Source of the DNA: an uncultured Isosphaeraceae bacterium
GTDB taxonomy: Bacteria > Planctomycetota > Planctomycetia > Isosphaerales > Isosphaeraceae
Length of the DNA stretch: 35,489 bases
NCBI GenBank assembly: GCA_937858365.1
Contig: CALLYK010000548.1
Span: 1-35,489, forward strand
Direction of reading: 5' to 3'
This document shows, in pieces, positions 8,389 through 16,143 of this stretch (positions are counted from its first letter, which is position 1; each line of letters begins with the position of its first letter). The translations under genes were made by a program, and so were the position numbers. Under the pieces are notes generated by a model. It worked only from the letters and a program-made list of their open reading frames with translations. It was not told the DNA's origin and did not search any database.

Positions 8389-10257
8389 GTGGCGAGCATT
8401 GGGTCCATCCGGCGTCTGGAAGGGTCGCATCCGTGGGGGCGAAACCGGGCCATCGCGGCCGTCGTGAACGGCCTGCCCACTCGTCCGTTATCTTCTGACC
8501 AGGTGGGACCGTTGGTCGCGGCCTTGAACGCCCTTCATCTGCCACCCTATCTGAAAGGCGCGGGGGATCGCCTCCGGGAAGACCTCACCCCAGACGCTTC
8601 CGCGACCGACCTTCTCCTGGGCCTTGTACATGCTTTCCATTTCGTGACACGTGAGTTCTCAGGTGAGGCCCGGGCCGTGGCCTCGGAGACCGTTGTCATT
8701 GAGGCCGAGGAACACGCCTTCACCGAGGCTTGCCTGGAATCGGCCTTGCGTGTGCTCAAAGGGGCTTCGGACGTTGCCGCCGAGTTCGATCGTTTGGCGG
8801 ACCTGGAATGCGAAATCTGTTACGCGATGGCGTCGACCAAGGTCCTCGCGGCGGCCCGGGCGCGCGGGGTCCCCGTTTATCGCCTCGACGACGGCAGCCG
8901 CATGCAGCTCGGCGAAGGCCGCCTCCAGCAGCGAGTGGCCAAGGGTGTGACTTCGCGGACCGGTCACATCGCCGAGCAGATCGCCACGAACAAGGCGTAT
9001 GTGAAGACGCTCTGGGCGCGGGTCGGCGTGCCGATCGCCGACGGCCAAGCCGTGAACGACGCGCCCGAGGCCGTCGCCGTGGCCGAGCGGGTCGGTTGGC
9101 CGGTCGTCATCAAGCCGGCCGACTCCGACTGGGGCCTCGGCGTCTCAATGCGCCTGGCCGACGCCGACCAGGTCCAAGCGGCCTACCGGCGCGCTCGCGA
9201 GTACTCCGAAAGCGTGCTGGTCGAGCGTCATCTGGAAGGGGCCTGGCATCGTCTCCTCATCATCGACGATCGCCTCGTGGCGGCCCTCCGCCGAGACCCG
9301 GCGACCGTGACGGGCGACGGCACAAGCGCGATCGCGCGCCTCGTCGAGCGGGCCAATGAGGACGAGCGTCGCGGGCCGGATTCTCGCTGGCCGCTCCGCC
9401 TCATGGAACTGGGCGACTTGGAGCGGGAGTACCTCGGCCGGATGGGGATGGGCCCCGAGACCGTGCTGGAAGCGGGTCGACAAGTCGTGCTCCGGCCGAT
9501 CGCCCACACCGATTCCGGTTCGATCAGCACCGAAGTCAGCGACCTCGTGCATCCATCGACGGTCCATCTCGCGCGCGACGCCGTGAAAGTCGTCGGTCTG
9601 GACATCGCGGGCCTCGACGTGATCGCCCAGGACATCTCCCGGCCGCTCGCCGAACAAGGGGGCGGCTTCCTCGAAATCAACCCCTATCCCGCGCTCTTCC
9701 TTCATCTGGAACCGATCTGCGACCGCCCCCGACCGGTGGGCGAGGCGATCGTCGCGTCGCTTTTTCCGGGCACGTCCAACGGTCGTGTGCCACTCTTCGT
9801 AGTCATGGGAGAGGACCCGGCGCGGGCCTTGGTCGCCCCCCTGGCTGACTCCCTCCGCGAACAGGGCGTCCAGGTCGCGACGTCGACCGCCTTCGAGACC
9901 TTCCTGGGTGACCAACGCCTGAGACCGACCGGCCCGACGCCGGCCGATCGTCTCGCCGCGATGATGTTTCACCCCAGGACCGAGGCGGCCGTGCTCGCCC
10001 TCAGCCCGGCCGAGTTCTTCGCCCACGGCCTGGGAACGGACCAGTGCGCCGTCCTTCTGATGGTCGGACCTTTCGAGTCTCAACATCTCGCCGCGTTGGC
10101 CCACCTGCCAGGTTCAGCGCGTCGCGTCGTCGTCGCGAGTGACGACCATTTTTGGGACGAAACACTTGACCCCGCGCGCGTTGTTCGGGCCGACGATTGG
10201 GTCGTCGGGGCGCTCAAGGGGTTGGATCGGGATTGCAGTTCGCCCAAGACTTCATAG
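8389..10257 (+). CDS. Cyanophycin synthetase-like ATP-grasp protein with degenerate, truncated Mur-ligase region (paralogue 1)
   Basis: From the GTG at 8389 the product has 622 residues, close to the 618 of the next gene, and begins like it (SIRRLEGSHPW). A GTG at 8317 would add 24 residues. Residues 1-200 match the CphA N domain but lack its HxxEH motif. Residues about 200-460 are the ATP-grasp domain: K242 (VVIKP), D410, E429 and N431 are retained, so nucleotide and metal binding look possible. The CphA loop RRNANLSTGG is replaced by RPIAHTDSGS, and NAGPG by NPYPA. Residues 464-560 align with the start of the CphA Mur-ligase domain (GRVP, then HPRTEAAV for HPFVEAAV). The P-loop GVNGKTTT has become GEDPARAL, and the rest of the ligase is missing. 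It probably forms amide bonds by ATP-grasp chemistry alone or modulates the full-length CphA. Confidence 0.85.
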   Translation: MASIGSIRRLEGSHPWGRNRAIAAVVNGLPTRPLSSDQVGPLVAALNALHLPPYLKGAGDRLREDLTPDASATDLLLGLVHAFHFVTREFSGEARAVASETVVIEAEEHAFTEACLESALRVLKGASDVAAEFDRLADLECEICYAMASTKVLAAARARGVPVYRLDDGSRMQLGEGRLQQRVAKGVTSRTGHIAEQIATNKAYVKTLWARVGVPIADGQAVNDAPEAVAVAERVGWPVVIKPADSDWGLGVSMRLADADQVQAAYRRAREYSESVLVERHLEGAWHRLLIIDDRLVAALRRDPATVTGDGTSAIARLVERANEDERRGPDSRWPLRLMELGDLEREYLGRMGMGPETVLEAGRQVVLRPIAHTDSGSISTEVSDLVHPSTVHLARDAVKVVGLDIAGLDVIAQDISRPLAEQGGGFLEINPYPALFLHLEPICDRPRPVGEAIVASLFPGTSNGRVPLFVVMGEDPARALVAPLADSLREQGVQVATSTAFETFLGDQRLRPTGPTPADRLAAMMFHPRTEAAVLALSPAEFFAHGLGTDQCAVLLMVGPFESQHLAALAHLPGSARRVVVASDDHFWDETLDPARVVRADDWVVGALKGLDRDCSSPKTS

Positions 10258-10265
10258 GTTTCCCC

Positions 10266-12122
10266 ATGCGCGTAGTATCCCTCCGACGACTCGAAGGGGT
10301 AAGCCCTTGGTCGTCCCGTCGGACCTTGGCCGCGACCCTGACGGACATGCCCGCCGGCGAGGTCCCGGCGCCGGCCGTCGCCACCTTGATCAACGCCCTC
10401 GGAAAACTCACGGTCCCGATCGCCTTGAAGGGCCCGGATGAGCGCCTTCGCGCAGACCTTTCGCGCGACGCCTCCTGGCCGGCCCTCCTCGCGGCCCTCG
10501 TGAGGGAATGGCAATTCCTCACGCGCGAATTTCGGGGCGAGGCCTTCGTATCGTCACGACCGCGAGGAAACCAAGTCACGCTGGCGTTCGAGTGCGAGGA
10601 GTTCGCCCTGGCGGAGCCTTGCCTGCGGAGCGCTTTGGAGGTCGCGGGAGAACTGATCTCCGGTCGGCCGATCGACCTGGGCCCACTGGTCGATCGGCTC
10701 TCCGAGATCGCGTATGACGTCTGTTTCGGCGGCCAAAACACGGCCATCGCCGACGCCGCGCGAGCGCGTGGCGTCCCCTGCCGTCGGGTCATGGGGGACG
10801 GCCTGGTCCAAATCGGTGAAGGCGTCCACCTCAAGCGGTTCTCGGCCGGGACCACGAGCCGAACCGACCACTTGGCCGTCGGCCTTTCCACCAACAAGGC
10901 CAATATCCGGGAGCTTTGGTCGGGGATCGGCGTGCCGATCGCGGAAGGCCGCCTCGTACGCGACGCCGACGACGCGGTCCGCGCCGCCGAAGCGATCCGT
11001 CCGCCCATCGCCGTGAAACCGGCCGACTCCGACTACGGCCGAGGCGTCACGCTCGACCTGACAACGAGCGACCAGGTGCGAGCCGCCTATCACGAGGCCC
11101 TCGCCTATTCGTCAAGCGGCGGCGTGCTGGTCGAGCGTTCTCTGAAGGGCCTCTGGCACCGCTTGCTCGTGGTGGAAGATCGACTCGTCGCGGCCCTGCG
11201 TCGGGAACCGGCGACGGTCGTCGGCAACGGGAAAAGCACCATCGCCGAACTCGTCGTCGAGGCCAACCGCGACCCCAGACGCGGCCCCGATTCTCGTTGG
11301 CCCTTGTATCAGATGGAACTAGGCGACGCCGAACGCGTCCACCTGGCCCGCTTCGGCCGAACGTTCGAGAGTGTCCCGGAGGAAGGAGAGCGCGTCGCCT
11401 TGCGCGCAATCGCCCACACCGAGACAGGCGCGACCAGCCGCGACGTGCTCGACATCGTGCATCCCGATACGATCGCCTTGGCGTTGGATGCCGTGCGTGT
11501 CGTCGGCCTCGACGTGGCGGGGCTCGACGTGATCGCCGAGGACCTCTCGCGTCCGCTCCACGAGCAAGGTGGCGGCTTCCTGGAAATCAACGCGGGACCC
11601 GCTTTGTTCCTGCACTTCGAGCCGATCTCCGACCCGCCGCGTCCAGTGGCCGAGGCGATCGTGGACGCGCTCATGCCGCCGCCAAGTACGGGACGAGTGC
11701 CGCTCATCCTGATGATCGGTCGCGAACGTGCCGACGCGCTGGCGATCCAGGCCGTCGCGATCTTGGAACGACTCGGCAAACGCGCGGCCATTTCGACCGG
11801 CGAGGGGACGATGTGCGGGACGAGGCGATTGCACCCGCGAGAAGCGACCCCGCCGGGACGGCTCCACGCGATGATGACCTTTCCTCGGACCGAAGCGGCG
11901 GTCCTGGCGGCGTCGATGCGTGACCTTCTGGAATGGGGCCCAGGGACCGACCGCGCCCACCTGTTGGTCCTTGCCGACCTCGATGAACCGGAAGACGAAA
12001 GCGAATGGCGAGCCTGGTTCGAGAATATGCGCACCGGGACGCCCCTGGTCTGGTCGGCCGAGGACGGCGACCCCCAGGCCCTCGAAACGCTGATCGAGCG
12101 GGCCATCGCGGCGTCCCCTTGA
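10266..12122 (+). CDS. Cyanophycin synthetase-like ATP-grasp protein with degenerate, truncated Mur-ligase region (paralogue 2)
   Basis: From the ATG at 10266 the product has 618 residues; an upstream start at 10197 would overlap the previous gene. Only 8 bases separate the two, so they are an operon. It is a tandem duplicate: N domain without HxxEH, then ATP-grasp with K251 (IAVKP), D421, E440 and N442 retained. It keeps NAGPA, closer to CphA than paralogue 1. The substrate loop reads RAIAHTETGA where CphA has RRNANLSTGG. After residue 475 it again shows GRVP and FPRTEAAV, but MIGRERADAL replaces the P-loop, and the chain ends about 140 residues into the Mur-ligase region. Intact frames and selective loss of the same elements in both copies argue against pseudogenes. 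They may act as a pair, each with its own substrate. The gene is convergent with the APC permease. Confidence 0.85.
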   Translation: MRVVSLRRLEGVSPWSSRRTLAATLTDMPAGEVPAPAVATLINALGKLTVPIALKGPDERLRADLSRDASWPALLAALVREWQFLTREFRGEAFVSSRPRGNQVTLAFECEEFALAEPCLRSALEVAGELISGRPIDLGPLVDRLSEIAYDVCFGGQNTAIADAARARGVPCRRVMGDGLVQIGEGVHLKRFSAGTTSRTDHLAVGLSTNKANIRELWSGIGVPIAEGRLVRDADDAVRAAEAIRPPIAVKPADSDYGRGVTLDLTTSDQVRAAYHEALAYSSSGGVLVERSLKGLWHRLLVVEDRLVAALRREPATVVGNGKSTIAELVVEANRDPRRGPDSRWPLYQMELGDAERVHLARFGRTFESVPEEGERVALRAIAHTETGATSRDVLDIVHPDTIALALDAVRVVGLDVAGLDVIAEDLSRPLHEQGGGFLEINAGPALFLHFEPISDPPRPVAEAIVDALMPPPSTGRVPLILMIGRERADALAIQAVAILERLGKRAAISTGEGTMCGTRRLHPREATPPGRLHAMMTFPRTEAAVLAASMRDLLEWGPGTDRAHLLVLADLDEPEDESEWRAWFENMRTGTPLVWSAEDGDPQALETLIERAIAASP

Positions 12123-12130
12123 GACGCCGC

Positions 12131-12144
12131 GGACCGATCGGTCC
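12131..12144. repeat. Perfect 14-base palindrome between convergent genes
   Basis: GGACCGATCGGTCC is a perfect palindrome in the 46-base gap between the second cphA-like gene and the convergent APC permease gene. It has no loop and no T-tract, so it is a poor intrinsic terminator. It could be a weak bidirectional terminator or a protein-binding site, or it could occur by chance in GC-rich DNA. Confidence 0.3.
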
Positions 12145-12168
12145 CGGGTCGCGAGACGTGAAGGGCCT

Positions 12169-14064
12169 TCAATCGTCGGCGTCCACCACCCCGGAAGTCC
12201 CGAGATACCAGGGGACGCTGACGATCGCGACCCGCCGTAACCCGGCGAAACGCAGGTAGGCCTTGATGACCGCGGCCGTCTGATTGTGCAATAGGTAGTG
12301 ATACCAGCGAGTGCCAACCATGTCGGGCACGAGGACCGCCACCTCGCGCGTTGGGTGGGCGCGCTCTAGGTCCCTGGCGACCTGGATCAGCGGCCCATAG
12401 AGCCGACGATAAGGCGAGAAGATCACGATCAGACGAGGCGCGGACAGGCCCGCCGCCTGGGCGGGTCCCCGCACGCGACGCTCCCAGGAGTCCTCCAGTT
12501 CCAGCACCCCTTGCTCCTCACCGGCGATGTGCAGGGCGTACACGTCCGGCGAGACGGCCAGTGCGACCCGGAGCGCCTTGCGCGTGATCCGGCTCCACCC
12601 GCGGATGGGCATCAGCACGACCGGCCGTTCCAAATTGGTCGCGTCGAGTGGTTCGTCGGTAGTAAGTTCGCTGAAGACGGCTCGGTAATGCCTCCGAACC
12701 CCGAGGAACAAGGCGAGCGAGCCGGGGACCAGGATCGCCGTGATCCAGGCCCCTTCAGCGAACTTCGCGACCAGGACGACCGCCAAGGTCACTCCGGTGC
12801 AAGCCGCGCCCGCGGCGTTGATCGCCATGGCCGCGTTGGCGCCGGGCCCGCCGACGCGCCTCCAGTGGACCACCATTCCCGCCTGGGAAAGCGTGAAGGC
12901 CAGAAAGGCCCCGACGGCGAAGAGCGGGATCAACGCGTCGGTGATCCCGCCGAAGACGACGAGCAGCAGGCCCGAGAGGACCGCCAGGACCACGATGCCC
13001 TGGGAGTAGACCAGCCGCCGGCCCCTGTGCGCAAAGGCGTTGGGCAAGAACCCGTCCTGGGCGACGACGCGACATAGCCTGGGAAAGTCGGCGAACCCTG
13101 TGTTGGCCGAGAGCGCGAGCACGGCGAGCGTGGAACCGATCGTGAGGTAGTAAATGGTCCCCCGCCCGACGATCGCCGCCACGAGTTGCGAGAGCACGCT
13201 CTGATAGCCAGGCTCTCCCGGCACGGTGGCCGCGATGCCGTAGGCCCCGCAAAGGTAAGCGATCCCCGCCAAGAGCACCGCCAGTAAGACGACGATGGCC
13301 GTCAGGGTTCGACGCGCGTTGCGGATCGTGGGCTGGCGAAAGGCCGCCACGCCGTTGCTCACGGCTTCCACGCCGGTCATTGCCGTGCATCCACTCGCGA
13401 ACGCCTTGAGCAAGACCCAAGGACCGGCCGCCGCGACGGCCAAGGGAATGGTAGGAGGGGCCTCCCAAGGAGTCGGCCGACCTCCAGAGATGAGTGCCTT
13501 GACGACCCCCACCGTCAAGACGACCAGCAACGACACCAGAAAGAAGTAGGTCGGCACCATGAAGGCCAGGCCCGACTCGCGCGCGCCCCGCAGATTGATG
13601 AGTGTGATCAACACCAAGGTCGCCAGGCAGAGAGGCAACGTGTACGGCTGAAGCGCCGGGATCGCCGAGACCAAGGCGCCGATGCCCGCGGAAATCCCGA
13701 CGGCCACGACCAAGACGTAGTCGAGCATCAGGGCCGCCGCGGCGAGCAGTCCCAACGAGGTCCCCAGGTTCTCTTTGGCGACGGTGTACGACCCGCCGCC
13801 ACTCGGATACGCTGCAATCGTCTGTCGGTAGGAGACCGCCACGACGATGAGTAAGGCGATGATCAAGGCGCTGATCGGCCCGATGTAGGCGAGACCCGCG
13901 GCCCCCAAAGGGATCAGGAGTGTGAGCGCGGCCTCGGGGCCATACGCGGAGGAGGCCAGCGCGTCGAGCCCGAGCATCGGAATGCCCGCGACCAGGCCGA
14001 CACGTTGTCCCTCCTCTTCCTCGGTCGCCAGGTGCTTGCCGAGGAGCCAATCCGCGACCTTCAT
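12169..14064 (-). CDS. APC superfamily permease, KimA-like, with C-terminal cytoplasmic domain
   Basis: From the ATG at 14064 the product has 631 residues; a longer frame to 14169 adds an Arg-rich stretch that looks non-native. About twelve membrane segments are visible, starting after HLATEEEEGQRVG. The GPISALIIALLIVV and AYPSGGGSYTVAKENLG segments are typical of the APC fold, the latter with the glycine-rich substrate region. A soluble domain of about 150 residues follows (from LERPVVLMPIRGWSR), with a UspA-like alternation of beta strands and helices, as in KimA-type potassium permeases. The substrate is therefore either K+ (by family resemblance) or an amino acid (by its place between cphA-type genes, where Arg or Asp uptake would make sense). 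I cannot decide. It is convergent with the cphA-like pair and divergent from the acyltransferase gene. Confidence 0.82.
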   Translation of the reverse strand: MKVADWLLGKHLATEEEEGQRVGLVAGIPMLGLDALASSAYGPEAALTLLIPLGAAGLAYIGPISALIIALLIVVAVSYRQTIAAYPSGGGSYTVAKENLGTSLGLLAAAALMLDYVLVVAVGISAGIGALVSAIPALQPYTLPLCLATLVLITLINLRGARESGLAFMVPTYFFLVSLLVVLTVGVVKALISGGRPTPWEAPPTIPLAVAAAGPWVLLKAFASGCTAMTGVEAVSNGVAAFRQPTIRNARRTLTAIVVLLAVLLAGIAYLCGAYGIAATVPGEPGYQSVLSQLVAAIVGRGTIYYLTIGSTLAVLALSANTGFADFPRLCRVVAQDGFLPNAFAHRGRRLVYSQGIVVLAVLSGLLLVVFGGITDALIPLFAVGAFLAFTLSQAGMVVHWRRVGGPGANAAMAINAAGAACTGVTLAVVLVAKFAEGAWITAILVPGSLALFLGVRRHYRAVFSELTTDEPLDATNLERPVVLMPIRGWSRITRKALRVALAVSPDVYALHIAGEEQGVLELEDSWERRVRGPAQAAGLSAPRLIVIFSPYRRLYGPLIQVARDLERAHPTREVAVLVPDMVGTRWYHYLLHNQTAAVIKAYLRFAGLRRVAIVSVPWYLGTSGVVDADD

Positions 14065-14248
14065 CGGTCTCTCCAACCCAAGGAACGATGGCCATCGGAA
14101 CTCACTGGGGTGGCCATCACGACGTCCGGGAGTCGCGGCGTCGCGCCCGCGAGACGAGTGACGACCCACGGTATCATCGCGGCCCGGTGTTTCCTATGCC
14201 GAGGGTCTCGTGCGTCTGTGCCGCCTGGTCGTTGGGGTCTGCGTCGCG

Positions 14249-14254
14249 TATAAT
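14249..14254 (+). promoter_or_regulatory. Candidate -10 box (TATAAT) upstream of the acyltransferase gene
   Basis: A perfect TATAAT hexamer lies 23 bases before the GTG start at 14278, giving a predicted leader of about 15-20 bases. The -35 region at 17 bases spacing (TGGTCG) is weak. In DNA this GC-rich a perfect TATAAT is uncommon, which supports a real promoter. Confidence 0.4.
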
Positions 14255-14277
14255 CGCGTCCCTGGTAAACTGGCCCG

Positions 14278-15528
14278 GTGAATCGCGAAAAAACAGGACG
14301 CACGGCCGTGACCGCCGCCTTGGTCCCAAACGAGACGGTGACGGTGGCTTCCCCTCAAACCGTCCCCAAACCCGGAAGGCTCGATTCCATCGACCTTCTC
14401 AGAGGCGTTGTGATGATCATCATGTCGCTGGACCACGTCCGCGACTTCTTCTCGAACTTCCCCCACGACCCCACCAACCTGGACGAGACCTCCACCGCCC
14501 TCTTTTTCACGCGCTGGATCACGCACTATTGCGCCCCCACGTTCATCTTCCTGGCGGGCGGCAGCGCGTTCATTTACGGCAGTCGTGGCCGGTCGCGATC
14601 GCAGGTCGCCTGGTTCCTCTTCAGCCGAGGCCTTTGGCTCGTCGTGCTCGAATTGACGTTCGTGCGCTTCGGCTGGTTCTTCGACCTCCACTACCGCAAG
14701 ACGGTCGTGCAAGTGATCTGGGCGATCGGTTGGTCGATGGTCGTCTTGGCGCCCCTGGTGTATCTGCCGCGCTGGGCCATCATGACGTTCGGCTTGAGTC
14801 TGATCGTCATGCACAACATGTTCGACTGGATGGACGCCGACGCGATGGGCCACTGGCATTGGCTCGTTAAGGTGCTGCACGAACCCGGCAACATCCATCT
14901 CAGTGGGTCGCACCGCATCTTCGTCGCCTATCCCCTCATTCCTTGGATCGGCGTCCTGGCGGTCGGCTATGTTTGCGGACCCTTCCTGATCGACCCGGAA
15001 CCCAAGCGGCGGCGAACCCGACTCTTGGGGATTGGCCTCTTCCTGATCGCGAGCTTCGTCGTGCTCCGCGCCGGGAACTTCTACGGCGACACGTCCCCTT
15101 GGCGGCCGCAGGCGACCCCCTGGTTCACCTTCCTGGATTTCATCAATTGCGAGAAGTACCCCGCGTCGCTGCATTTCCTCTTGATGACCCTGGGCCCGGC
15201 CATCACCGCCCTGCCCTTGCTCGAGTTCGCCAACGGCCGGCTTGCCCGGGCCGTCGTGACCTTGGGGCGCGTGCCGCAGTTTTACTACGTCTTGCATCTT
15301 TACGCGATCCACGCGGCCATCGCGGCCTTCACGATCTTCCGCGTGGGGCCGATCAAGGCGCTCGAACTGGCGGAAGGGCCCTTCATCCCCACCCAAGACC
15401 ACGGCTATGCCCTCTGGGTGGTCTACCTGGTCTGGATCGGGATCGTGGTGTCGTTGTGGCCGGCCTGCCGCTGGTTCTCCGAGGTCAAACGCCGGCACCG
15501 CGACAGCGTCTTGCTCAGCTACCTCTAA
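14278..15528 (+). CDS. Multi-pass membrane protein, DUF1624/HGSNAT-type acyltransferase family
   Basis: A protein of 416 residues with about ten membrane segments. Residues 34-55 (RLDSIDLLRGVVMIIMSLDHVRD) are the hallmark start of the DUF1624 / heparan-alpha-glucosaminide N-acetyltransferase catalytic family, with the DLLRG motif and the SLDHVR histidine. These proteins transfer acyl groups across a membrane. The natural acceptor in bacteria is usually unknown. The start is GTG at 14278, directly after a TATAAT box, which suggests a short leader and no strong ribosome site. It lies between the APC permease (divergent) and the full-length cphA, with a 615-base gap after it. There is no direct evidence that it belongs to cyanophycin metabolism. 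Confidence 0.8.
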   Translation: MNREKTGRTAVTAALVPNETVTVASPQTVPKPGRLDSIDLLRGVVMIIMSLDHVRDFFSNFPHDPTNLDETSTALFFTRWITHYCAPTFIFLAGGSAFIYGSRGRSRSQVAWFLFSRGLWLVVLELTFVRFGWFFDLHYRKTVVQVIWAIGWSMVVLAPLVYLPRWAIMTFGLSLIVMHNMFDWMDADAMGHWHWLVKVLHEPGNIHLSGSHRIFVAYPLIPWIGVLAVGYVCGPFLIDPEPKRRRTRLLGIGLFLIASFVVLRAGNFYGDTSPWRPQATPWFTFLDFINCEKYPASLHFLLMTLGPAITALPLLEFANGRLARAVVTLGRVPQFYYVLHLYAIHAAIAAFTIFRVGPIKALELAEGPFIPTQDHGYALWVVYLVWIGIVVSLWPACRWFSEVKRRHRDSVLLSYL

Positions 15529-16143
15529 AAGAAGAAGACCAGATGACTCTCCCAGATCGCCGGCAAGATAGGCAAAATGGGCCATCGGACGCAGGTCGAT
15601 TCAAGGCCCTCAGATTACCCCAAGCCAGAGGACCGGCCTGTTTTCATCTCCTTCAGAAATCCCCGAGTTACCCTGTTGCTTTTTGTTTGAACCAATGACT
15701 ATTTTGTCAAAATCCTGCGGAAAGGCCCGGAGCGTGCTGCTTTCCTCGTGAACTCCGCTCCAGGACCGGCCCGTGGTCGGCCGATACATCGCGGAACTCG
15801 GGTCGCGAGGCGCGACCCTCCGGGCGAGGTCGGCGAAACGACCGGGACGCGGGGACCGAGGAGGTTGACCCGAGAAATCCCGTGGCCCCGTCTCGGCGCG
15901 GGCAGAATGGAAGGTACTCCCAACGGCGGGCCATCCATTCCACGTAGAGAAGGGCGAGCGGTCTTCACAAAGGGGTCATGACGTTCGGTGGGCCCCTTCG
16001 CGAACCAATCACGTATCGACGATCTCCTCTGCAAGTTGGTTTCTCCTCACGAAGCGTCCCTCGGGGGTCGAGGGACTTGCGCGGCGTTCGGTCCCCGCGC
16101 CCCTGCGACGGGCCACGCCCTCCTTTTTGGGAGCGTCTCGGTC
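15529..16143. other. Long non-coding leader region upstream of cphA
   Basis: These 615 bases separate the acyltransferase stop from the preferred cphA start. The first 180 bases include an unusually AT-rich patch (about 15671-15715, with TTTTTGTTTGAACC and TTTTGTCAAAAT), a reasonable place for a promoter. A hairpin lies at 15800-15818. The cphA frame stays open upstream to about 15988, but that extra stretch does not resemble a CphA N-terminus. No tRNA, known riboswitch or convincing small gene was recognised. Confidence 0.4.
15800..15818. repeat. 8-base-pair hairpin in the cphA leader region
   Basis: GGGTCGCG (15800-15807) and CGCGACCC (15811-15818) are perfect inverted arms around a 3-base AGG loop, about 325 bases before the cphA start. 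It could be an RNA hairpin in a long leader or a terminator for the upstream gene; no T-tract follows. Confidence 0.35.

Noticed and set aside
8389-12122. The tandem cphA-like genes as pseudogenes.
   Set aside because: Both frames are intact and nearly equal in length, and the ATP-grasp metal and nucleotide residues are conserved. Decay would not spare these residues in both copies.
8389-12122. The tandem genes as RimK, GshB or D-Ala ligase type enzymes.
   Set aside because: The N domain, the ATP-grasp spacing and the GRVP...EAAV relic all match cyanophycin synthetase more closely.
15699-16034. A 111-codon minus-strand frame in the cphA leader region.
   Set aside because: The product is rich in Arg, Pro, Gly and Ser without motif, and overlaps the hairpin. 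It is more likely chance.
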